Origin: a virus
Length of the DNA stretch: 45,483 bases
Reading direction: 5' to 3' (one strand)
IMG/VR virus record: IMGVR_UViG_3300021559_000016
Span: 1 to 45,483 of that record
Part shown: in pieces, positions 39,806 to 45,483 of the stretch
Layout: each line of letters opens with the position of its first letter
Numbering within the stretch: the first letter of the stretch is position 1
Position numbers and translations under genes: made by a program
Notes under the pieces: generated by a model
What the model was told of the DNA's origin: nothing
The model's input: only the letters and a program-made list of their open reading frames with translations
The model's database searches: none

Positions 39806-40326
39806 GGCGTGTCCTTTTGTCGTTCAGCGATGAGGATACCCTGCAAGGCCGTTACTTTAGCGTCGAGCTGGCGCTCGCGGGCGTCAGCGGCATCGCCGAC
39901 TCGAACAGCAGTGATTGAATTTGCGACGCGGTCTGCAAGGGCTTGGGTGGCGGCTGCATCAGCGGCGCGGGAACGGGCGGTAGCGGCGGTGACGTTGCTA
40001 CTACTTGGGCACACGGGGTTGTCGCGCAACCGGAAAATACCGCTAGTGACGCCAGCAGCAACAGTGTCAGCCACAGCAGGGACTTTTTCATGGAGGATCG
40101 CCTCATAGTGCGCGTTGAGCGCGTTGTAGGAGTTTCGCATGATCTCGGCGTGCAGATCGTTATCGGCCTGGGCTTTAGCCACGGCTGCCTGTTGAACCAC
40201 CTTCGCAGCGTCCCACTTCGCTTGGACCCGTGCAGCGCCATGATGGTCGCTCCACAAGAACAAACTGCCGAGCAGAACCAGGATGAGCCCAGCACCTGCC
40301 AGTTTCATGTAGATCGAGGCCATCAT
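39802..40326 (-). CDS. inner-membrane spanin (Rz-like)
   Basis: A 174-residue protein with an N-terminal transmembrane helix (about residues 9-25) and a long, charged periplasmic coiled coil, the layout of Rz-type i-spanins. It contains an embedded o-spanin in another frame. It overlaps the endolysin stop (ATGA). After the endolysin has cut the wall, the pair fuses inner and outer membranes. Length and order (holin, endolysin, Rz) are canonical. Confidence 0.88.
   Translation of the reverse strand: MMASIYMKLAGAGLILVLLGSLFLWSDHHGAARVQAKWDAAKVVQQAAVAKAQADNDLHAEIMRNSYNALNAHYEAILHEKVPAVADTVAAGVTSGIFRLRDNPVCPSSSNVTAATARSRAADAAATQALADRVANSITAVRVGDAADARERQLDAKVTALQGILIAERQKDTP
39852..40091 (-). CDS. 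outer-membrane spanin lipoprotein (Rz1-like), nested in Rz
   Basis: A 79-residue lipoprotein entirely inside the i-spanin gene in another frame. The ATG at 40091 follows GAGG nine bases upstream. A signal peptide ends in a VFSGC lipobox with Cys22 as the lipidated residue. The mature part is Pro-rich (SPPLPPVPAP, PPPKPL), as usual for Rz1 proteins. Full nesting is a known form of spanin gene pair. Confidence 0.85.
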   Translation of the reverse strand: MKKSLLWLTLLLLASLAVFSGCATTPCAQVVATSPPLPPVPAPLMQPPPKPLQTASQIQSLLFESAMPLTPASASSTLK

Positions 40327-40862
40327 GAGGCTACTCCCAGTGCTTTCTGTGCCCGTTGCCAGAGGTCTAATCGGTCGCTATAACCGTTGAGGCCGCCGTT
40401 GATCTTGCGTGTGATGCCCGGGAAATCACCCGTATCCGCCAATGCATTGAGATTTCGCGATGACCAGAACCAGGCCGCCGAGCGCGCCGCGGCCGGCGAC
40501 TCTTCCAAAGCCACGGGATTGGCTATGAAGTCGACCCCCAGCGCACCCCCCACGGCTTTGTAGTTGCTTCGCCCTGTGATCTGGATCAGACCACGGCCTC
40601 GAAACAGGGAACCATCCCCAAGCTGCGTATTACCAAGATCGGTGCGGCCTTCATACCGCAATTGCGCCGCTGTCGGCCCCCATAGCTCGGCGGTGTAGGA
40701 GAGCCCTGCTGACTCGTGCCCGATCTGCGCCAGAAACGCCGCTTGGCGCAACGGCGTATCGATGCCGAACTCATCCATGGCGTCGGTAATCGGGTCGAGC
40801 CAGAACGCGGCCTTAGTCGCGTTGGCTCCGGTGCACGCCTGAAGCTGTGAAGCGTCCATCAC
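40323..40862 (-). CDS. GH19-type endolysin
   Basis: A 179-residue glycoside hydrolase family 19 (chitinase/lysozyme-like) endolysin. E50 in GHESAG and E59 in TAELW are the likely catalytic acid and base. The FRGRGLIQITGRSNY segment and the later SAAWFW helix are conserved family motifs. No signal peptide or binding domain is present, so it depends on the holin for release. It is coupled to the holin by an ATGA overlap and cuts the glycan strands of peptidoglycan. Confidence 0.93.
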   Translation of the reverse strand: MMDASQLQACTGANATKAAFWLDPITDAMDEFGIDTPLRQAAFLAQIGHESAGLSYTAELWGPTAAQLRYEGRTDLGNTQLGDGSLFRGRGLIQITGRSNYKAVGGALGVDFIANPVALEESPAAARSAAWFWSSRNLNALADTGDFPGITRKINGGLNGYSDRLDLWQRAQKALGVAS

Positions 40863-41131
40863 GCCTGCTCCGAATTGTCGTTAGTCGCCACCTTTGCCCT
40901 CAGGTCAGCAAGGCTCTGTTGCTTAACGACTGGTGCCACGGTTGCGAGCGCCGGTAGCAACATGCCGATACCAGCCATGATGACCTGCTCCGTATGCGTG
41001 AGCGTCGGCTTCCAGTCAGGCGGCAAGACCAGCCACGCCCCTGCGGCGGACGTGTAGAGCGTCGTCAGTGCCGACAAGCGCACCGACCAGAGCCGATGCC
41101 ACAAGATACCAGCATCATCGATCAGCTTCAT
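40859..41131 (-). CDS. holin
   Basis: A 90-residue protein with two hydrophobic segments (about residues 20-38 and 48-68) and a charged C-terminal tail. It is encoded directly upstream of the endolysin in an ATGA overlap. This is the size and layout of a class II holin. It would form pores in the inner membrane and set the lysis time. Family is not certain. Confidence 0.8.
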   Translation of the reverse strand: MKLIDDAGILWHRLWSVRLSALTTLYTSAAGAWLVLPPDWKPTLTHTEQVIMAGIGMLLPALATVAPVVKQQSLADLRAKVATNDNSEQA

Positions 41132-41298
41132 GGCGCGATTTCCAGCGCTTGTGCCGCCTTGCGCAGAAGGTGTGCCGCTTCGGACCTCGTCCAGCCATCG
41201 GGAATCTGCACCGATGGGCCCGTCTTGATGGTATCGGCCACTACCGCATGCGTCGGCGGGTTGAGGATGATAATCACGGTGCCGTCGTCGTTTTGCAT
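41128..41298 (-). CDS. small cytosolic protein before the holin
   Basis: A 56-residue protein whose stop overlaps the holin start (ATGA). It opens with an acidic-to-hydrophobic strand segment (DDGTVIIILNPPTH) and has a DGWTRSEAAHLLRKAAQALE helix. Not recognised as a known holin partner. It may be a regulator or antiholin-like cytosolic factor, by position only. The reading frame was found by direct translation between its two neighbours. Confidence 0.6.
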   Translation of the reverse strand: MQNDDGTVIIILNPPTHAVVADTIKTGPSVQIPDGWTRSEAAHLLRKAAQALEIAP

Positions 41299-41301
41299 GG
41301 C

Positions 41302-41634
41302 TTACTCCTTGTCTTTGGTGGATTTCGGTTTGAGTTGTGGGGCTTGCACGTATATGGCGGAAAGGTACGCAGACATCTTGCTATTTTCGTCTTTCCTCGC
41401 CTGCATTTCCTGATCGAATCGGGCCATTTCCCGCGTTGCCCACAAGCTACCGATGACGATACAGGAAAGCATGACGCAGCAGCACGTCACGGCAATCCAT
41501 ATGCCTACGCCGCCAGCATTCACGCTGGCATTGATCGTGGCATTACCGATGGATCGATTCTGATGCATAAGCTTCTGCAAATCCCTTGCAGTTTGTTCGA
41601 GCCTGTCAAGCTGGTCTGTCGTTTCATCCGTCAT
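41302..41634 (-). CDS. small membrane protein with CCC motif
   Basis: A 110-residue protein. The ATG at 41634 has AAGGA seven bases upstream; a GTG at 41652 is an alternative. An N-terminal coiled coil (residues 3-27) leads to one hydrophobic segment (IWIAVTCCCVMLSCIVIGSLW), Cys-rich, and a charged C-terminus. It overlaps the preceding gene by 11 bases. It could be a second holin or antiholin; nothing proves that. Confidence 0.6.
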   Translation of the reverse strand: MTDETTDQLDRLEQTARDLQKLMHQNRSIGNATINASVNAGGVGIWIAVTCCCVMLSCIVIGSLWATREMARFDQEMQARKDENSKMSAYLSAIYVQAPQLKPKSTKDKE

Positions 41635-41884
41635 GGTGCTGTCCTTGTGCACGTCCCTTTAGTTGATAAACGATCTTGACGATATCCTGTAGCGCGGTGT
41701 CGATCCGAGTATATTTTGAATCTAGATCCGTCATATCGGCCCGCTGAATGTAGAGCGCAAACGTTTTAGCCACTTCCACTTTGTGGTTCATGTGGGACAA
41801 CCACAAAACCCATACCCAGACGATCAGACCGACGATCGCCGCGCCTGTAATGTACTCGGTCAGATGCGTGAAGAAGTCGGTCAT
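41624..41884 (-). CDS. small membrane protein upstream of the lysis cassette
   Basis: An 86-residue protein from the ATG at 41884 (AGGAG seven bases upstream and an overlapped preceding stop). It has one hydrophobic segment (residues 12-30, ending LWLS) and a helical, charged C-terminus. With the next gene it forms a pair of single-pass proteins with matching topology, possibly a lysis or exclusion module. Confidence 0.6.
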   Translation of the reverse strand: MTDFFTHLTEYITGAAIVGLIVWVWVLWLSHMNHKVEVAKTFALYIQRADMTDLDSKYTRIDTALQDIVKIVYQLKGRAQGQHHDG

Positions 41885-42306
41885 GCAGTGGCTCCTGGCT
41901 GATGGGATACCCATCCGAATGTTGTGGGCTGCGGCAATTGGTCGATGACCTGCGCAGACGTCGGAAACGTTGCCGGCGGATTGGCACTTGCTGACTGCTG
42001 CCACTGGAAACAGGCTTGCCACACTGCATCGCGCCACGCTATTGCCGCAGTAGCATCCGCAGCCCACTGCGTGATGGCGCTGTTCTTGTAGGAAATGCAC
42101 GAGGCGATGGAGTCGTAACCGTTTTGGCTTGCGGTCGCGTCGAGCCATGCCTGAACGTCCTGCATGAGCGTCGAAGCTACATCAGGCATCGTCGGTGAGG
42201 GAACGACCGTGGACAACGATTCTCCGGGCAACAGATCGCTTTCTGAGGCGATTTCTCGCCAGCTGGTGCATCCGTTAGGTAGGATCGAGACGGCGTACAT
42301 GGTCAT
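41881..42306 (-). CDS. tail fibre assembly chaperone-like protein
   Basis: A 141-residue protein from the ATG at 42306, which overlaps the fibre gene stop (ATGA). The helical middle and end (WLDATASQNGYDSI, then AWRDAVWQACFQW) and its place directly after the fibre tip gene match small proteins commonly labelled tail fibre assembly chaperone. These help fibre subunits fold and trimerise and are usually not in the virion. The function is inferred from motif and context. Confidence 0.65.
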   Translation of the reverse strand: MTMYAVSILPNGCTSWREIASESDLLPGESLSTVVPSPTMPDVASTLMQDVQAWLDATASQNGYDSIASCISYKNSAITQWAADATAAIAWRDAVWQACFQWQQSASANPPATFPTSAQVIDQLPQPTTFGWVSHQPGATA

Positions 42307-43103
42307 CGCTCGTAGAGGTAGCCAAAGACATCCATATTTGCAGATCCCGTAGAGGGAGATGACACGTACCAATAAACAAGTGATTGATCAGATGCCATGG
42401 GAGCATCGAAATAGGGCGTTAAATTGGGACCGATAGGAATAATTGCGTACGTACCCGACCCTGAATCTCCCACCGCACTACCGAAATCTTTATTAGACAG
42501 TCGCATCGCTGTCGTCGTATCAGTATTGATGACTCGCATAATCACGTGGCGTGCCGTTACAGGACACACGGATGAAACGGAAACTACGGTCCCGGTTGTC
42601 GCGGTACCGCCCGATAGAAATCTCCATGGTGCAGCACCAGTGTTATTCGCGTAGTAGGAGATTTTTAGCCCGTTCTGGATGAACTGAGTTACTGCGTTCG
42701 TGGCTGCGGCATAGAGGCTTCCTAGATACCTTCGCGACGTATCGCCCGTCTTCGAGCGAGCCGTGCCGCTATAAGCTGCTGCTGGCGCCGTAGTGACGAT
42801 TTCGATGGCCGGAACCCCGGCGTTTAGATAGGCATACACATGGTAGAGAGTAGCCGCCGTAAGCGTGAGGCTAGACAGCGTCAGTGTCGATGGAAACGAA
42901 ATGACAGCGCTCGATCCTTGGATGTAACAGGCGCCATTCGTCACGCTAATCGAGGTCGCGCTGTTCCACACCATCTTCAATCCGCCGATATAGTCAGCGA
43001 AAGGGCTGGTATCGACGAAATTCAATCCGATCAAATCGCCCGAACGAAGCTCCGAAGGGAGGTTCGTCGTCGCGTCTCGAATGAGCGGTGTCCGGTTAGT
43101 CAT
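42303..43103 (-). CDS. probable tail fibre tip / receptor-binding protein
   Basis: A 266-residue beta-rich protein. The first 45 residues include a GLNFVDTSPFADYIGGLKM stretch, then strand-rich blocks with many Thr, Ser and Ala, and a C-terminal domain ending in VYWYVSSPSTGSANMDVFGYLYER. The composition is typical of receptor-binding ends. The region looks more AT-rich than the shaft genes. Placement just before the chaperone-like gene supports a distal fibre role. Confidence 0.65.
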   Translation of the reverse strand: MTNRTPLIRDATTNLPSELRSGDLIGLNFVDTSPFADYIGGLKMVWNSATSISVTNGACYIQGSSAVISFPSTLTLSSLTLTAATLYHVYAYLNAGVPAIEIVTTAPAAAYSGTARSKTGDTSRRYLGSLYAAATNAVTQFIQNGLKISYYANNTGAAPWRFLSGGTATTGTVVSVSSVCPVTARHVIMRVINTDTTTAMRLSNKDFGSAVGDSGSGTYAIIPIGPNLTPYFDAPMASDQSLVYWYVSSPSTGSANMDVFGYLYER

Positions 43104-43106
43104 GCA

Positions 43107-43631
43107 TCACCCATGAATGATGCCGGACATCGGGAAGAACAGAAGCTCGGTTGCGCTCATCGCAGTACCTACCTGCTGTACCAAGTTTCCTGCCGCTGAC
43201 GGTGCTGTGCTTGTCGCACCTCCCGGAGTGCTGGCTGACAGGAAAACTGGCGCACCGATCGTCAATCCCGACAGTCCGGTGATTAGAGCACCAGGGAAAT
43301 AAACGGTGTTGGCTGCCGGCGAGGTACTTGATGCGATCACGACACCCTGCGCTGGCTTGGTCGCGTCGGTTGCATTCGCGTTGCGCGCCGTCGGCGTCCC
43401 GGTGGAATTGAAGATATTCACCAGTGCACCGGCCGCCAGATTCTCCGAGGTGGGGAAGGACTGTGCATTCACCGCAACGCCTGGCGGCATCATGGTCGCA
43501 TCGATGACGCCGGAGCCATTCAGCGCTGGGATAGACCCGGCGCTACCTACGCCCGCGCTGGTCTGCAGGCTAGCGATCTCCTTGGGGAGACTGGTAGTGG
43601 AGTCAAGCGCAAGATACTTGTTGCCGGCCAT
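43107..43631 (-). CDS. small fibre or decoration protein
   Basis: A 174-residue beta-rich protein, ATG at 43631 with GAGG eight bases upstream. A run such as FPTSENLAAGALVNIF followed by ARNANATDATKPAQGVV and a GLTIGAPVFLSASTPGG segment is the kind of short beta-roll used in phage capsid decoration and fibre proteins. Its location between two fibre genes suggests a fibre part. Confidence 0.55.
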   Translation of the reverse strand: MAGNKYLALDSTTSLPKEIASLQTSAGVGSAGSIPALNGSGVIDATMMPPGVAVNAQSFPTSENLAAGALVNIFNSTGTPTARNANATDATKPAQGVVIASSTSPAANTVYFPGALITGLSGLTIGAPVFLSASTPGGATSTAPSAAGNLVQQVGTAMSATELLFFPMSGIIHG

Positions 43632-43636
43632 GGTCG

Positions 43637-44746
43637 TTACCTCAAGATAGCTGTTTGGACATTGAAGGCGATAGTCGTCGGCGAGATAACCCGACCCACC
43701 TCAAGAATGGCACCGACCGAAGGATCGGGGGTCTGTGTAAGCTGCCCGGGTGTGAGCGATAGATAGACGCGCCCTGGCACCCAGCTCCATGCGGGCTCCG
43801 TATGCTGCCAGATCGCGTTGACATTAACGCTAGCCCCTAGGATAGAAGCCTGCGTCGTGATGGCGATCTCCGAGGCCATGTCTGCGTCATTTGTGGGGTC
43901 CGCTGGATGCGCCACACTACCGTCGATCGCCACGACCACCGGGTAGGTCATGCTGGCACCCGCCGTGACGTTGTAGGCCGCATCGCCACCGGCTGGCCCG
44001 GGTACGCCTTGCGGCCCTTGCGGAATGTAGGGGTCGATGAAGACGATGGGGTTCTCGTTGCCGACCAGCAACACACCGGTCGGATCGCCAGCGATCTCGA
44101 AGCGATACGTTCCCGCGATCTCCAGCACAAGCGTGGTATTGCTATCGGTCAGTTCGACCACGGCACCCTCGCGGGCATAGACCTCGTCGATCTCCACCCC
44201 ATCTGCTTGGGTCACGTTGAGTACGGTGATCGTCGCGCTGCCCAACCCGTAAGCACGGAAGGCCCACGGCTTGCTGGTGATCTGCACCTTCTGGCTGGTG
44301 GCCCCCACGATACCTGGCCCGAAGTAGAGATTGGGTCGAGCCAGCTGGCTAAGCAGTGAGGCCCCGTCGATGTCCTCCGCTCGACCACTCAGCGTCGTCG
44401 CCGTGACCAGCACGTTGCCCAGCTGCGCTCCTGAGAACACCAGCCGATAGTTGCCTGTGATAGGCAATAGCGCCGTGCTCAACTCGTTGGTCAAGACGAT
44501 GGGGTAACCCTTGTAGCTATAGACGGCCATCGCCCCCGTCGGTACGTAGACATTGTTGACTGTCACAGTCTCGCCAGGTAGCAGGCCGTACGCCTTCAGC
44601 ACCATAGGCGCCGCGCCCACCTGCAACATGGCGCTCACGGGACTGGTCGCATACCGCCCAAACAGCTCCAGCTCGTCGGTGCCCCCACGCGCAATGGTGG
44701 GTACGCCGACGAGCCTCACTCCCGTAGAGAGGTTGGCGTTCTGCAT
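43637..44746 (-). CDS. tail fibre protein with duplicated domain and collagen-like linker
   Basis: A 369-residue protein whose ATG at 44746 overlaps the stop of the fibre shaft gene (TAATG). Two related beta domains occur: residues about 20-140 (AAPMVLKAYGLLPGETVTVNNVY ... GNYRLVFSG) and 165-250 (SKPWAFRAYGLGSATITVLN ... GTYRFEIAGDPTGVLLVG). A short collagen-like GPQGVPGPAGG linker follows, and then a C-terminal beta domain of about 120 residues. This build, repeated domain plus triple-helical linker, is usual in trimeric fibres. Confidence 0.7.
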   Translation of the reverse strand: MQNANLSTGVRLVGVPTIARGGTDELELFGRYATSPVSAMLQVGAAPMVLKAYGLLPGETVTVNNVYVPTGAMAVYSYKGYPIVLTNELSTALLPITGNYRLVFSGAQLGNVLVTATTLSGRAEDIDGASLLSQLARPNLYFGPGIVGATSQKVQITSKPWAFRAYGLGSATITVLNVTQADGVEIDEVYAREGAVVELTDSNTTLVLEIAGTYRFEIAGDPTGVLLVGNENPIVFIDPYIPQGPQGVPGPAGGDAAYNVTAGASMTYPVVVAIDGSVAHPADPTNDADMASEIAITTQASILGASVNVNAIWQHTEPAWSWVPGRVYLSLTPGQLTQTPDPSVGAILEVGRVISPTTIAFNVQTAILR

Positions 44747-45483
44747 TACGCCAGTACCGCCTGTGGATACAGCGTCACGGTGCCAGCCGGCACTATCGTG
44801 AGGCAAAGCCACTGCACCGCATTGGCCGTACCCGATACCGTCCATGCGCCACCCGCCGTGTGACCGGAAGTCGCCGGAGACACGCAGGTTTTCGCTGAGG
44901 CTGCCTGCTGCAGAACGATGCTGATCTTAACATCGAAGCCCGAAGCGGGCGGATTGTTGAATACCCAACTCGTGACGTTCTCCGTCAGCGTCAGATAGTA
45001 GTCCTCCACCGAAGAAGCCAAGTTAATGGTAACCACTCCCGCTGACGAGCTGATCGCCAAGGAGCCATGCTGCCGCGGAGCGTTGGCCGCTGCGGTCGCG
45101 ATAGCCGCTTGACTGGTAGCCGTCGATGCGCTGGAGGCCGCACCACTGGCACTGGAGGCTGCACCACTCGCGCTGGACGCCGCTGCTGTTGCCGAAGTGG
45201 ATGCGTTACCCGCCTGTGTCGTGGCTACGCCCGCCTGTGTGGTAGCCGTCGTAGCGCTCGCTGCCGAATTCGTCGCTTGAGTTCCCGCCGTCGTAGCGCT
45301 GCCGGCCGCTGCCGTCGCTGACGCCGCCGCGTTAGTAGCCTGAGTCGTGGCTATGCCAGCCTGGGTGGTAGCTGTCGTAGCGCTGCCGGCCGCTGCCGTC
45401 GCTGATGCCGCCGCGTTAGTAGCCTGAGTCGTGGCTATGCCAGCCTGGGTGGTAGCCGTCGTAGCGCTGCCGGCCGCTGCCGT
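44746..45483 (-). CDS. tail fibre shaft protein, 5'-truncated at the window edge
   Basis: An open frame of at least 245 residues that continues beyond the right edge. The N-terminal part seen here is a long Ala/Thr/Gln helix-forming region made of 28-residue repeats ([21 protein letters not shown] type, four heptads each). The C-terminal 105 residues form a beta domain ([21 protein letters not shown]). A TTG at 45060 could be mistaken for a start but the upstream coding run is clear. Such Ala-rich heptads build the rod of trimeric fibres. Attachment domain is outside the window. Confidence 0.75.
   Translation of the reverse strand, partial: TAAAGSATTATTQAGIATTQATNAAASATAAAGSATTATTQAGIATTQATNAAASATAAAGSATTAGTQATNSAASATTATTQAGVATTQAGNASTSATAAASSASGAASSASGAASSASTATSQAAIATAAANAPRQHGSLAISSSAGVVTINLASSVEDYYLTLTENVTSWVFNNPPASGFDVKISIVLQQAASAKTCVSPATSGHTAGGAWTVSGTANAVQWLCLTIVPAGTVTLYPQAVLA
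45301..45483 (-). repeat. 84-bp tandem repeat in fibre gene
   Basis: A unit of 84 bp (28 codons) begins at 45301, 45385 and 45469, the last cut by the window edge. Copies are nearly identical (single-base changes). A more diverged relative lies at 45217-45300. The unit encodes four heptads of a helical rod. Confidence 0.9.

Noticed and set aside
45217-45483. CRISPR or diversity-generating repeat
   Set aside because: The repeat is in frame, directly tandem without spacers, and there is no reverse transcriptase; it encodes a heptad rod.

Overview
The window is a 45.5-kb piece of a tailed double-stranded DNA phage (Caudoviricetes), most likely podovirus-like, infecting a Gram-negative bacterium. 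The Gram-negative host is inferred from the two-component spanin pair (with a lipoprotein signal) next to a GH19 endolysin and holin. The podovirus-like assignment is inferred from a very large internal/ejection-type protein, a separate virion-associated muramidase-like protein, and the absence of any tape measure, sheath or tail-tube gene set. Base composition is moderately GC-rich. No tRNA, CRISPR array, integrase, repressor, phage RNA polymerase, portal or terminase gene was found. Packaging genes probably lie beyond the right edge.

Left half (about 1-18.7 kb, + strand): a tightly packed early operon. Almost every gene starts inside the stop codon of the one before (ATGA, GTGA or TTGA overlaps). 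It begins with about nineteen small, mostly unknown genes (1-4.7 kb). The replication/recombination block follows: a family A DNA polymerase with DEDDy exonuclease, a Cas4/RecB-like iron-sulfur nuclease, a VRR-NUC nuclease, a SNF2-like helicase, a probable ssDNA-binding protein with acidic tail, a small helix-turn-helix protein, and an AEP primase-DUF927 helicase. In this sequence the primase-helicase is split by a one-base frameshift between Walker A and Walker B. The only sizeable gap (12430-12487) holds a perfect 14-bp palindrome and a hairpin.

Right half (about 18.7-45.5 kb, - strand, transcribed right to left): the late operon. From the right edge it reads: repeat-rich tail fibre genes and a fibre chaperone-like gene; small membrane proteins; the lysis cassette (56-aa protein, holin, GH19 endolysin, i-spanin with an embedded o-spanin); small basic proteins; scaffold; major capsid protein; a repeat-bearing capsid-associated protein followed by a strong intrinsic terminator; head-tail adaptors; appendage/tail proteins; two related internal virion proteins; a lysozyme-like virion protein; and a 2267-residue polyvalent ejection-type protein with a zincin metallopeptidase signature.

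The two operons converge and overlap by 11 bp at 18672-18682. Candidate hairpin terminators for each direction sit there. The first and last genes of the window are probably cut by its edges. The most notable points are the giant protein with its embedded metalloprotease, the split primase-helicase, the GSGY-repeat insertion in the capsid-associated protein, and several tandem duplications of virion domains.
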